Shown here piece by piece: positions 44,720 through 53,602 of a stretch of 64,000 nucleotides of DNA. A program made the translations under genes and the position numbers. The notes under the pieces were generated by a model. It saw only the letters and a list, made by a program, of their open reading frames with translations. It did no database searches and had not been told where the DNA came from. Position 1 is the first letter of the stretch; each line of letters opens with the position of its first letter. The DNA is from Draconibacterium mangrovi (lineage in GTDB: Bacteria > Bacteroidota > Bacteroidia > Bacteroidales > Prolixibacteraceae), in assembly GCF_010586825.1 (NCBI RefSeq), contig NZ_JAAAGB010000006.1, positions 1-64,000 on the forward strand, given 5' to 3'.

Positions 44720-44795
44720 CAGATGATCATTCTGATCATCTGTGTGTTTGGGGGTTAACATTAGAAAGAGCCATTGTTGAATGGCTCTTTTTTAT
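44720..44795 (+). terminator. Perfect palindrome followed by an intrinsic terminator
   Basis: CAGATGATCA (44720-44729) and TGATCATCTG (44733-44742) are a perfect ten-base inverted repeat with a three-base gap. Then AAAGAGCCATT (44765-44775) and AATGGCTCTTT (44780-44790), perfect over 11 pairs, followed by TTTATT on the plus strand. Together they look like a short structured transcript or a terminator pair; no plus-strand gene is in 44410-44719. It also lies past the HU gene on the minus strand, where the T tract is poor. Confidence 0.55.
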
Positions 44796-45050
44796 TAAAC
44801 CTATTTATCTGCCTGTACAAGCCTGTTTCAGAACCGTGATGACCGGCAAATAGCTTTAAATAAATCCAATCAAAATAAATTCGTAAAGAACTTTCGGCTA
44901 AAACATGAAGAAGATCTCTCAACTTTATCAAGAAGATCTTTAGAAAAGATAAAGACGATTTCCGGAAAAGTCTTTGTTGAATTTCGTGTGGTAACAGCAA
45001 CCTCCCAACAAACTGTCGGGAGGTTGTGGTATTAAAACAGAAAGCAGCCA

Positions 45051-45431
45051 CTAACGGGCTACAAAGGTTGCTTTCGACAGGGCCTCTTTCATCTGTTTGC
45101 CGGGGCGGAAACGGATGTTGACCGATGTTATTTTATCGGCTGTGCATTCCGCTTCGGTATCCGTGCCGGTACAGTTGAAGGTTAACTGAAACGAGCCCCA
45201 GTCTCCCATTTGCACCGAGTAGCCATCGAGCAAGGCATTCTGGATCACCGCCTGCAGCTCATCCACTACCAAGGCCGCTTCACCACGGCTTAAGGTGGTG
45301 TTTTTACTCAATGCTTCGGCAATCTCCTTTTCTGTTTTTTGTTCCACGCGGTTGGGCACCAGGTACCATTTACGGTCGGCTTGTGGGTTGCGTGGGTTCA
45401 CCCGTTGAATTTTTGAATATAATATCGACAT
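45051..45431 (-). CDS. HU-like DNA-binding protein
   Basis: 126 residues, the long Bacteroidetes HU-related type. KWYLVPNRVEQKTEKEIAEA, LSRGEAALVVDELQAVIQNA, LLDGYSVQMGDWGSFQLTF and IRFRPGKQMKEALSKA give the helical body and the DNA-clamping beta arm region. Such proteins shape DNA and assist recombination, and occur near mobile-element ends. The base composition here is GC-richer than the neighbours (as is 45444-45746), which suggests arrival from another background. Single gene, with a possible terminator at 44765. Confidence 0.85.
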   Translation of the reverse strand: MSILYSKIQRVNPRNPQADRKWYLVPNRVEQKTEKEIAEALSKNTTLSRGEAALVVDELQAVIQNALLDGYSVQMGDWGSFQLTFNCTGTDTEAECTADKITSVNIRFRPGKQMKEALSKATFVAR

Positions 45432-46198
45432 AATTTGTTGTTTTTAAATTTGTATAAATCTCCCCGTACCGCCGGCCACCCCTAAAAACCAGGCAATATT
45501 TCCCCTCCTCTGTTCGAAACCAAACAGCGCGAAGCGGTAAAAGTAATATCCGGTAAATTGATGGGGTAAAGCCGCAGGTGCGGCACCGTGGAGTGAAAAT
45601 TGAAATAAAAAAAGCTGACTACCCCTGCGCAGGATTGCTCCCGGCAAGGGCCTGGCCGCAGGTTCTCCGCTTGTAACAAACAGGTACCTAGGAAGCACCC
45701 GCCAAAACTGTTGCAAGCGGAAATTGGATTTAAAAATATAATACATGGGAATAGGGTTTTTAATCCGGTTGGACTACCGGAACATTTATTATTTGATGGC
45801 TATATTCTATCCATTATTGATTACTTAAGTGATTCAATACTGAAACATTAGTATACCTTAAGCTCAGAAAGTGTTGAAAGAATAATTACATCCTTGACAT
45901 GCCAATTAGTCACCTCATTTGATGCAGATTAAGTCCACTTATAATGAAATTATGGCAGAATCATTTTACAATATGTTGTGGCATTGTTATTGAGAAACAG
46001 CCTAACTGAACCAATGCTCTTTCTCTGTGAGAAAAACGAAATATGAATTTCGATATTGAAAACAATCGCTAACGGTTGAACTTGAAACTGATCTGACTTC
46101 CAACGAGTGATCTCACCTCACTGAAATATGTTTTAAACCTTCTACATATTTTCAGATTATTTACAAATCATTTTTTATAATCAAAAAACTGAAAGACA
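45432..46198. other. Gene-free region with a GC-rich island upstream of the HU gene
   Basis: Bases about 45460-45715 are clearly GC-richer than the surroundings and contain several short self-complementary GC tracts (CCGGCC, GCCGCAGGTGCGGC, CTGCGCAG). A 100-residue minus-strand frame crosses it but has no protein-like features. It may be a structured leader of the HU gene or an imported fragment. From 45750 to 46198 the sequence is AT-rich with no gene; CCGGTTGGACTACCGG at 45763-45778 is a small hairpin. Confidence 0.4.
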
Positions 46199-46405
46199 AT
46201 GGCTTTTTACTATGTAAACAAAAATGCTCAGGCTAATGGCGATCATGAAGTACATACAGGTAGTTGTTCGTACTTACCAGCAGCAGAGAACAGAATTTAC
46301 TTAGGTTCTTTTACGAATTGTGCTGAGGCGGTAAAAGCAGCGAAAAGTTATTACAGCCAGGTAAATGGTTGTTATTACTGCAGTCGCCCATGTCATACTG
46401 GGTAA
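46199..46405 (+). CDS. Small conserved cysteine-rich protein of unknown function
   Basis: 68 residues. FYYVNKNAQANGDHEVHTGS, then CSYLP, YLGSFTNCAEAVKAAKSYYS and NGCYYCSRPCHTG. The family is widespread in accessory regions of bacteria and always keeps the NGDHEVH motif and the C-terminal C..C...CH cluster, which with the first Cys could hold zinc. Function unknown. It is alone on the plus strand, has its own terminator 27 bases downstream, and faces the NACHT gene tail to tail. Confidence 0.75.
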   Translation: MAFYYVNKNAQANGDHEVHTGSCSYLPAAENRIYLGSFTNCAEAVKAAKSYYSQVNGCYYCSRPCHTG

Positions 46406-46431
46406 ATAAGTGAACATGCCTTGGATTATTA

Positions 46432-46464
46432 GACCGCAACTCCATTATGTGTTGCGGTCTTTTA
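46432..46464 (+). terminator. Intrinsic terminator of the small cysteine-rich gene
   Basis: GACCGCAAC (46432-46440), ten-base loop, GTTGCGGTC (46451-46459), then TTTTATTTTT. Nine perfect pairs. Confidence 0.85.
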
Positions 46465-46534
46465 TTTTTGAACAACCTTTTTAGATTATACGTACCGGCG
46501 ATGGCTACATCTTTTATGGAATCTATGGAATAAA

Positions 46535-46680
46535 CTGAACAGCTCCAAAGAACCGGTTCAATCCGCCGAATTGCACACCGAGCACATCCCGAAGTTTCGG
46601 GAGGCGCGAGCGGAGATTAATCCTTAAACAAATTTGGTTGTGTGGCTGATATGTGCGTTTGCTTAATGTGCATGGCTTAG
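46535..46680 (-). repeat. Degenerate intergenic repeat C after the NACHT gene
   Basis: On the minus strand this reads GCCATGCACATTAAGC, then CCACACAACCAAATTTG, then CTCCGCTCGCGCC, a CCCGAAACTTCGGG palindrome and GTGCAATTCGGCGGATTG. It shares the layout of repeats A and B (a C.ACAAC start, GC-rich centre with CGC.CC and a GCAATTCGG/GCAGTTCGG block), but is the least similar of the three. Confidence 0.3.
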
Positions 46681-49600
46681 GTGGTTATTAATGATTGTAT
46701 CTTTATTAAAGCAGTTTCAATATTATAATTTATATTTTCATTACTGTAATATTTTTCTTTAATTCCTTCAATTGGTCTGTTTAAAAATTCAACATTTTCC
46801 AGGATACCTTTCTTTTCGACAATAAATGACTTCATACGTGCTATTACAATAGAATAATTTTCTTTTGAAGCAAGCGCCAAATTCTCTAAGCCATTTACTA
46901 CTAAACTCCACAACCTATCAAAACTATGTTCAGATGTTATGCTAGAGTCATATGATAATTCTAATAGTTCGATTAAGTATGGTAAAGCTTTAATGTCATT
47001 AAAATGAGATAAACCTTGTCCATGTTGACTAAACGGATTTTGCTTATGACTCTTAATCCAGTCAATAGACCTTTTAAGACCTGATATCTGTTTTGTTGTA
47101 ATGAGTAAATTATTTACTAATCTATTCTCATTTACATCTAAATCTGACTCAGAATATGCCACTAATTTTGCAACAACAAATGAAGCTTCATCATTTTGAA
47201 TAAGTTTATCAAATAGATGTATTTTCACATTAAACTCAAGTTCGTCGCACATATCTTTTAATCCCATAATCCCCTCTTTATATTTGAAGAACAAATCAAT
47301 TATTGAGTTTTTGTCGTATTCTTCATCATCTGCGATGAGTAAGTTTTGTAAGATTGTAGGATAACATTGACTTAGATTATTTATTAAGGCGAACTCTACG
47401 TGAGCCTTGTAAATGGAAAAATGGGCAATTTTTTGTGAGATAATATTTTCAACAACCCTAGCTTTAACTAATTCTATATCACTTACTGATTTTATAATAT
47501 AATCAAATTGAATAGTTTCTATTCCAATCAATTCACCAAATGCAAATAAAAGCATATCAAGCAATATGGCTTCTTTACATTCGAATCCAAATTTCTTCAT
47601 GAAAAAAGTGAGATAACAAGCATAATTGTTAATTGAAAATCTTTTCTCATCTTCTTTTGTTACAGCTCTTTTGAAATCAATAACTCCGATATATTTTTCG
47701 AACCAACTTTTAATTTCATTAATTTGTTTTTCACTAATTTCTAGAGAATCATTGTTTTTAATGCTGTGATATTTTTCTTCAATAAAATAACGTTCCACAT
47801 TATTTTTATTCGTAAACCATTCTTCTATATTTTTTTTGTGAGCTATTTTTGAATCTCTAGCAAAATCACGAACAAAATCTAGTGCGGAATTAACAAATAC
47901 TTCTTCCATCTCCTGCGGAATTGATTTTGTTTTCGTAATATCCCAAAGTTCGTCCCAAGTTAAAGATACCTTATCACCAAAAACTCTTAATGCCTCTTCC
48001 TTAAATGCGTCAACATCAAAAAGTAAATTAAACGAAGCTTGAGCTCGCTTATTCCTAATTTCATCCCAATCGATTTGTTCTGGCAATTCAATCTTAATAT
48101 CAGTTTGTTTATGCACCGCTTCTTTATACAATTCTGCTAGATCAATATCTTCGTTCCTAATATCCCAATAAAGCCTTCGTGTAAAATTATTTGAAATATA
48201 ATTGCTTAGATTTTGTTCTATTAGCTGGTTGTAATTATTTACATTGATAAAGCTTGACAAAAGAGCATAATAAGAATGGTTCTCATCTTTTGTTTTAATT
48301 AATTCCAATGTTGTTTCAAATGCTTTCTGCTCTGTTTTTGTTTTAACAAAAAAGTCTTTAACTATTTTGGCAACATTATTTGACCAACGTCTACAGAAAT
48401 GATGCATCAGTTTGAATACATAATCAAATATTTCTTGTTCTGTTACATAGATTCCGATACAATTAGCGATTATGCTCTTAAATACCTTATCGCTGTCATA
48501 TTCCTTTTCAAGATAATTTTCAGAAATACAAAATTCAAGGATTAATTTAAGAGAATTAAAAGTCTTAAATTTTTTCAAACCTTCTCTTAGATTCCAACTT
48601 TCATCCCATAGACTAGTTTCCCCTCTTCCTTCATCTTTTGTCTTAAGTATACGGAAACCTTCTATGTAGTATTCTATGTAATTTTCAAAATCAATTGCTT
48701 CAATAAGAAATTTATACATTGCAGCTCTAATGTACCTTGCTTTCTTGTCTTGTGTTATTTCAAATACTTTACTTACGGTATTTTTATCTGTATAGCCACA
48801 CTTGCGAATAGTATTAATAACTGTAAATACAAAATTTGAATCTTCAATCTTCTCTTTTAGAACATTTATCAATTGATTTTTAATTAATGTATTATCAGAA
48901 ATATTGGTATATGAAAATCCGCCTAGGACATTTAGGGCATTTAAACGCACAATACGGGGCTCATCTGAATCTATAGCAATATTAAAGATATATTTTATAC
49001 ATTTTTCAGATTGTCCAAAATAAGCTAAATCCTTATCTCTAAATTTATTTGAGTCAATCCAAATCTTTAAGTTTCTATAATAATTGAAAATTTGAATAAA
49101 AATACTTTCCCTTAATTCTAATGATAGTTTCTCTCTTTCTACATTAACCAACACTTCTGAATCATTTTTTATTAACCATTCAGTTATTTCTTTTAATAAA
49201 TCAGATTTTGAATCTAAAATACTTATAAGTTGCGCGACAGTATTAAACCATGTTGGCAAAACCTTTTCATATTCATTATATGAAATAAAAGATTTTACTA
49301 TCTCAAATGGTTGTTCCGATAATAATTCTGCACATAAAAATTCTTGAAAGTAATTATGTTCAAACTTCCACTTTGCAGCAACTCCTTCTTCCTTTTTAAA
49401 AACTGTGCAGTACTTAACCAGATTAAAATCTGAAGTTTCCGCAACAACCTTTCTTAAGTCTTGTTCGTCAATGGCTCTAGCTCCAATAACCTCCATTGAG
49501 AGTGAAATCTTTCGTAATAGATTTAGTGCTTTATACTTTTCATCATTCAGATTTACTGTTTCAACAAAATGACTTTCATCTAGTTCTAAACGAGAATCTA

Positions 49601-50801
49601 TAAATTCTCTAAATAATTCGACTCTACTAGAAATTAGTTGTTCGTTATGCTTTTTATAGTTCTTAAGAATGAGTTTTAAAAAGAATGGGTTAAAAAGTAA
49701 ATCTTCTAAATTGTTATCATAAACCGCCTTTAGAAAGGCTTCTCCATCGTAGGAATAGTACTTTGTAACATATGTCTTTACATCATTTAAAGTAAGCTCA
49801 TTTATAAAGTAGGGTTTAAAATCTCGTAATGTTCCAACTTTATTATTAGAAGGCAATTCATAAAAATTGGTTCTACAACTAATTACAATTTTTGTTTTAG
49901 AATATTTTTGAGAGTATTGAGCTATCCTCCTTTTTGCATGATTGAATTGAGAAGGTTCTATTTCATCAAGTCCATCAAGAAAAAGAATAAATTTGTTTTC
50001 GGGAACAGAATTCCACTCATTCGGTAAAATATCTTCAATTTTATCTTCTGGAAGGTATTTATTTAAAGTAAGAAATATTGGATAATATTCATTTGATCTT
50101 GCAATTTCTATGGCTGTTTCTTTTAATTCAATGGATTTCCCAGTTCCTGCACTTCCAAGTAGTACTACTTTTGATTCCTTTAAAAGCAACTCTTTTAAAC
50201 CAATATTTTCTTCAGACTTGTCATTAAATAGAATTTTCTCTTCATTTATATTTTGGTAGTTTACAAGAGTTCTTGGAATGTATATTGGTTCATTTTGCAA
50301 TTCATTAATAAAGAATGATTTTGGAATTGTCGTATTATCTTGGATTAAAGAAATTGGAACAAATTCTTTTGTATCCAAATTTCTCAATTCAAATCGTTTA
50401 CTAAAATCAACTATTAATTCATCAATATTGTCAATTTTACCTTCCATTCTAGTTAATCGACCGATAATATTTTGAAAATAATTATCTATTAATAGATTAT
50501 AGGCAACCTTATCACTCATTAATTCTAAGCGAAACAAATTCAAAAGTTCCTGTATATTCTTATCAATTGAATTACTGCTTTCATATTCAGTTACAATTTG
50601 TTTCAATAAAGTTATTCTACTTGCAATATGAACAGACTCTTTTCGTCGGATATCGTCATTAACAGTCCAATTATTAAGTGCTCGGTCAAAAGCATCTGCA
50701 ACAAATTGAACTATCGTTTTACGACCTGTTATTTTTTCTAAGATAGCCTTACCTGCTTCTGTTGTAATATTTGCCAGTATACTTATTAAAAAAGCTGTCA
50801 T
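46677..50801 (-). CDS. NACHT-family ATPase, probable NLR-like antiphage defence protein
   Basis: 1374 residues from ATG 50801 (a TTG two codons earlier is less likely). The N-terminal 130 residues are helical and unassigned. The NACHT ATPase starts near 190: Walker A GSAGTGKS (about 215), Walker B FILFLDGLDEIEPSQF (about 270), sensor KIVISCRTNFYEL, then a winged helix (NPFFLKLILK) and about 850 residues of helical repeats, probably the ligand-sensing surface. NACHT proteins with such tails act in bacterial antiphage defence (Avs and bNACHT types). No C-terminal effector is obvious; the N-terminal domain would be the effector. Sits in a row with Abi-like and TIR genes. Role inferred from architecture and context. 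Confidence 0.8.
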   Translation of the reverse strand: MTAFLISILANITTEAGKAILEKITGRKTIVQFVADAFDRALNNWTVNDDIRRKESVHIASRITLLKQIVTEYESSNSIDKNIQELLNLFRLELMSDKVAYNLLIDNYFQNIIGRLTRMEGKIDNIDELIVDFSKRFELRNLDTKEFVPISLIQDNTTIPKSFFINELQNEPIYIPRTLVNYQNINEEKILFNDKSEENIGLKELLLKESKVVLLGSAGTGKSIELKETAIEIARSNEYYPIFLTLNKYLPEDKIEDILPNEWNSVPENKFILFLDGLDEIEPSQFNHAKRRIAQYSQKYSKTKIVISCRTNFYELPSNNKVGTLRDFKPYFINELTLNDVKTYVTKYYSYDGEAFLKAVYDNNLEDLLFNPFFLKLILKNYKKHNEQLISSRVELFREFIDSRLELDESHFVETVNLNDEKYKALNLLRKISLSMEVIGARAIDEQDLRKVVAETSDFNLVKYCTVFKKEEGVAAKWKFEHNYFQEFLCAELLSEQPFEIVKSFISYNEYEKVLPTWFNTVAQLISILDSKSDLLKEITEWLIKNDSEVLVNVEREKLSLELRESIFIQIFNYYRNLKIWIDSNKFRDKDLAYFGQSEKCIKYIFNIAIDSDEPRIVRLNALNVLGGFSYTNISDNTLIKNQLINVLKEKIEDSNFVFTVINTIRKCGYTDKNTVSKVFEITQDKKARYIRAAMYKFLIEAIDFENYIEYYIEGFRILKTKDEGRGETSLWDESWNLREGLKKFKTFNSLKLILEFCISENYLEKEYDSDKVFKSIIANCIGIYVTEQEIFDYVFKLMHHFCRRWSNNVAKIVKDFFVKTKTEQKAFETTLELIKTKDENHSYYALLSSFINVNNYNQLIEQNLSNYISNNFTRRLYWDIRNEDIDLAELYKEAVHKQTDIKIELPEQIDWDEIRNKRAQASFNLLFDVDAFKEEALRVFGDKVSLTWDELWDITKTKSIPQEMEEVFVNSALDFVRDFARDSKIAHKKNIEEWFTNKNNVERYFIEEKYHSIKNNDSLEISEKQINEIKSWFEKYIGVIDFKRAVTKEDEKRFSINNYACYLTFFMKKFGFECKEAILLDMLLFAFGELIGIETIQFDYIIKSVSDIELVKARVVENIISQKIAHFSIYKAHVEFALINNLSQCYPTILQNLLIADDEEYDKNSIIDLFFKYKEGIMGLKDMCDELEFNVKIHLFDKLIQNDEASFVVAKLVAYSESDLDVNENRLVNNLLITTKQISGLKRSIDWIKSHKQNPFSQHGQGLSHFNDIKALPYLIELLELSYDSSITSEHSFDRLWSLVVNGLENLALASKENYSIVIARMKSFIVEKKGILENVEFLNRPIEGIKEKYYSNENINYNIETALIKIQSLITT

Positions 50802-50904
50802 ATTCAATTTTTCTTTTGTACGATTGATAAAATTTGGCTCCTTACAAGCTTAAGTATTAGCCTGTGTGTAGCTTGTAAATGAGCCAAATATTCGATGGTC
50901 TTTT

Positions 50905-51050
50905 CAGCATGAAGCACAACGGTTGGTACATGTTTCCAGTATTGATTTTGGAGGGAGTTCCTGTCCAAAAAACACATAACTGCAACACGTGAATCCAGCG
51001 AACGACACACCTCGAAAACCGCGATGTAATTTATAATTGTTGTACTCGAC
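50905..51050 (-). repeat. Intergenic repeat B, attC-like, after the Abi-like gene
   Basis: On the minus strand: TACAACAATTATAAATTACA, CGCGGTTTTCGAGGTGTG, GTTGCAGTTATGTG, GGACAGGAACTCCC, ending CCAACCGTTGTGC. It aligns over its full length with repeat A (51822-51958). Ends are near-complementary (ACAAC against GTTGTG). An 82-residue frame across it (50804-51052) is a by-product. Confidence 0.5.
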
Positions 51051-51055
51051 ATTCT

Positions 51056-51796
51056 TCATAATGTCTTTTGGTAAAACTCTAAATCATTAATTTGAAATAA
51101 ATTGTTCTTTATGAATAGGTTATTCAGTTCTGTGAATTCATGCGATTTATAAGCTACAGTGTCGAAGAGCTTAAAATCATATTCTGGTTCTCCAGTGGAG
51201 TCAACGTTATTACAAATTCTGAAATAGTGTTGAAGTAACAATTGCTCAGTTTTTAAATAAAATTTTTTCTTGTATCTATCACTAAGAATGTCATTTTGTA
51301 TTACTTCGTTAAGGAAAATGATGAGATTTTTATAGTTACGAATCAATGGAAATATGACTCCGAAACGTATTCTGCTTATTAGTTCCTCATTGTCACTTTC
51401 TGTTCTTGATAACTCAGAGCCTAAAAATAGCATGAACAAAGAGATGTAATTTGTTCTGTTAGATTCCGCTAATTGCTTTTTAAAATTGTCGGAGAATCCA
51501 TCTGTGTCAAAATTAAAGGTTAGATTCTCAATATTGGTTTTTACCAATTCAAAATCCTGCAATAATATATTATACTCGTTTATCCCTAATTGTCTTGAAT
51601 TAAAAGTTTGACTGTCAGACAGTGTTCGTATCAATAGGATTACAGAAAATAAAGTAATTACCGGAGTCAGTAAATTGCTAAACTTGGAACTGTCTAAACA
51701 CAAGAAGAAATGATTCTGATTTAGCCATAGAACTGTTACAGACAATACAAGCAATATTGTAAGATAGATCAAATTATTTTTGGCTCTTAATTTCAT
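51056..51796 (-). CDS. Two-helix membrane protein, abortive-infection-like
   Basis: About 246 residues from ATG 51796; the 14 residues before it lie in repeat A and are unlikely. Two N-terminal membrane helices (NNLIYLTILLVLSVTVLWLN and LLTPVITLFSVILLI), then a cytoplasmic helical domain (LGINEYNILLQDFELVKTNI, RIRFGVIFPLIRNYKNLIIF, KTEQLLLQHYF). This layout matches the putative phage abortive-infection membrane proteins (putAbiC-like), though I cannot confirm the family. It lies between repeats A and B, between a TIR gene and a NACHT gene, which supports a defence role. Confidence 0.55.
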   Translation of the reverse strand: MKLRAKNNLIYLTILLVLSVTVLWLNQNHFFLCLDSSKFSNLLTPVITLFSVILLIRTLSDSQTFNSRQLGINEYNILLQDFELVKTNIENLTFNFDTDGFSDNFKKQLAESNRTNYISLFMLFLGSELSRTESDNEELISRIRFGVIFPLIRNYKNLIIFLNEVIQNDILSDRYKKKFYLKTEQLLLQHYFRICNNVDSTGEPEYDFKLFDTVAYKSHEFTELNNLFIKNNLFQINDLEFYQKTL

Positions 51797-51821
51797 ATAG
51801 CTATTGTCTTTTTTAGCCTTG

Positions 51822-51958
51822 CACACAACGATTGGCACTTTTTGTCAGGGTGGATTCCGGAGAGCGTTAGTGTCCGGTAGAACACCGAACTGCGATGCGA
51901 GAATCTACAGTTGGCGCACCACTAAACCCCGCCCTGCAATATGTACCGTGTTGCAGTT
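51822..51958 (-). repeat. Intergenic repeat A, attC-like, after the second TIR gene
   Basis: On the minus strand: CTGCAACACGGTACATATTG, GGCGGGGTTTAGTGGTGCGC, CGCAGTTCGGTGTTC, CGGACACTAACGCTCTCC, ending GCCAATCGTTGTGTGCAAG. The ends (TGCAACACG, CGTTGTGTGCA) are imperfect inverted repeats and the centre has short GC-rich palindromes. Homologous to repeat B. Confidence 0.55.
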
Positions 51959-51998
51959 TTTTTCTTAATTAACCAGAATTCTGATTTTAAAAAATAGT

Positions 51999-52691
51999 CT
52001 ATATGGTTACTAATTCGGCTAACTTTGATGCAATATTTTCCATTGAATCTTCAAGTGTACTTAGTCCACTACGCGAACCTAGTAATGGACTTACTTCTCG
52101 TAAATCTTCGAAAGTCGTGTTGTGAACAATTGGAACTAGTAAATCACGAGCTAATAAAGCAGAAAGCTCTTTATCTGCAATTCCCTCTCCTTTTACACGT
52201 TCAAGAAAAGAAGGAGTAACTAATACAATCCCAACTCTAGATTTTGCCAGTCCTTTGTCTATTTCCCGAAGTAATGATGAGCCTAATAAAACATCTTTCT
52301 CACTAAACCAAACGGATACACCATTTGACTCAAGTAAATCGTGCAAATCTTTAGCAGAATCTTTGCGGTCATCCCAAGCATGACAAAGAAAAACGTCTCG
52401 TAAGTCTGGTAAATTTGAACGTTTTTCAACATTTTCTCGAACTGGTGTTAGAGTTCGAATTTCTGCCGGTGTGTATAAAACAGCAGAACCAGCAGAAGAC
52501 CAACTTGCTTTAGTTTTAGTTCGTCCTGTACCACTGCTACTACTTATTCGATTGTTTGAATATGAAGAGTAAGATGGAGAATAAGATTGATAGGAACCGT
52601 AACTACGATAGCTACTACCTCCACATACTGGGCAGTTTGCCCTTCCACTTGCCGTTCGATGACCATTTCTTGGTGCTGTACATCTTGCCAT
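51999..52691 (-). CDS. TIR-domain protein with N-terminal zinc-ribbon-like motif (copy 2)
   Basis: 230 residues, the same length and layout as 2660-3352: C4, H11, C20, C23 near the start, a Ser/Tyr-rich linker (25-65: SYRSYGSYQSYSPSYSSY), and a TIR domain with DVFLCHAWDDRKDSAKDL, GVSVWFSEKDVLLGSSLLRE, IVLVTPSFLERV and the putative catalytic Glu in GIADKELSALL. The TIR half is about 87 percent identical to copy 1; the linkers have diverged in sequence but not in composition. There is no DUF3892 partner. Followed by repeat A. Probably an NAD-consuming or signalling effector; the trigger is unknown. Confidence 0.85.
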   Translation of the reverse strand: MARCTAPRNGHRTASGRANCPVCGGSSYRSYGSYQSYSPSYSSYSNNRISSSSGTGRTKTKASWSSAGSAVLYTPAEIRTLTPVRENVEKRSNLPDLRDVFLCHAWDDRKDSAKDLHDLLESNGVSVWFSEKDVLLGSSLLREIDKGLAKSRVGIVLVTPSFLERVKGEGIADKELSALLARDLLVPIVHNTTFEDLREVSPLLGSRSGLSTLEDSMENIASKLAELVTI

Positions 52692-52776
52692 TTTTCTTAA
52701 TTTAGGTTGTTTACATTATAATTTATAAGCTTAAAAAATTGTGTTTCATATTTAATGTTTCAAATATATATGTCTA

Positions 52777-53259
52777 TTATTTTCCTTTTTCAATTAGATT
52801 TATTTCATCTTCGGTAAACAATTCCCAATTCTTTGTTTCATTGTTCCATGAGAATTTGTTGTTGTTTATACAGTCGATATATAATTCTTCAAAATGAGTA
52901 ACAATGTTATCAAGGTCACTACCAAGTTCGCTCGCATTTTGTGTTATAAAAAGGCTTGACTGTCCTAAAGAATTTTCAAATTTTATTTGCCCTTTTATAT
53001 ATTTGTCACAAAATTTTCGGTCGTCTACTCCAATTACATATTGTCGTATGTAAGGACACTTTTGCAAAACAGCGCAAACTTCAAGTTCAGATTCAATAAC
53101 TTCAAGAATTAGAGATTTAATCGGTCTGTCATCAAGCGGTTGACCGCAAATAGCATAGCTCCCAATTAAATATGGAATGGTTAGTCCGTTTGCTATAATT
53201 CTACTTTCTTTTTGGAATGTAATCTGTTTAAACCATATCGGTAAATTAGTTATTCTCAT
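52777..53259 (-). CDS. Hypothetical protein, 160 residues
   Basis: Not recognised. Soluble, mixed alpha/beta, acidic toward the end (HFEELYIDCINNNKFSWNNE, LFTEDEINLIEKG). It has RIIANGLTIPYLIGSYAICG and DDRPIKSLILEVIESELEV, with five scattered cysteines. There is no signal peptide or membrane helix. It is 85 bases upstream of the second TIR gene on the same strand, so it may be cotranscribed and serve as a partner, sensor or immunity protein; nothing in the sequence decides this. Confidence 0.6.
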   Translation of the reverse strand: MRITNLPIWFKQITFQKESRIIANGLTIPYLIGSYAICGQPLDDRPIKSLILEVIESELEVCAVLQKCPYIRQYVIGVDDRKFCDKYIKGQIKFENSLGQSSLFITQNASELGSDLDNIVTHFEELYIDCINNNKFSWNNETKNWELFTEDEINLIEKGK

Positions 53260-53602
53260 GTCGTTTTAAAATTGAACACATCTAGTACATAATATCCCCA
53301 AGCGATGTTACATTCATGATATCATTTTTTTAAGCACTGTTCCCAACCAAAATGGAGGAATAACAACACTTAAAATAATTACCGATTTTTTTATTGTTAT
53401 TTCAGGGTACCCAATCAACGGCTAAGGTTTTTATTCGAAGCTTAAAGTTAACAATATAAATAATTAAAACAACACTTGTTAATTGATAGTCACCAAATTG
53501 TAGGTGATCGGTAAAAAATAGCTTAAAAAGGATTGATGTAAATCGGAAATACCAATCGATAGAATAGCTGCCGATTTTATTATTAAGTGAAGACTCTCTA
53601 TT
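53260..53602. other. Gene-free AT-rich region
   Basis: No gene. TCACCAAATTGTAGGTGA (53490-53507) is a small hairpin with five-base arms that could be an operator for the nearby XRE protein. Otherwise nothing to report. Confidence 0.3.

Noticed and set aside
44761-45051. 96-residue minus-strand frame
   Set aside because: It starts at the HU gene's stop, runs through the terminator at 44765-44790, and has no protein-like features.
45444-45746. 100-residue minus-strand frame in the GC-rich island
   Set aside because: Aromatic-rich, disordered pattern with no conserved motif; reported as a compositional island instead.
50804-51052. 82-residue frame just upstream of the NACHT gene, seemingly overlapping its start
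   Set aside because: It lies in repeat B, its sequence follows the repeat, and the apparent overlap depends on a TTG start of the NACHT gene; ATG at 50801 is better.
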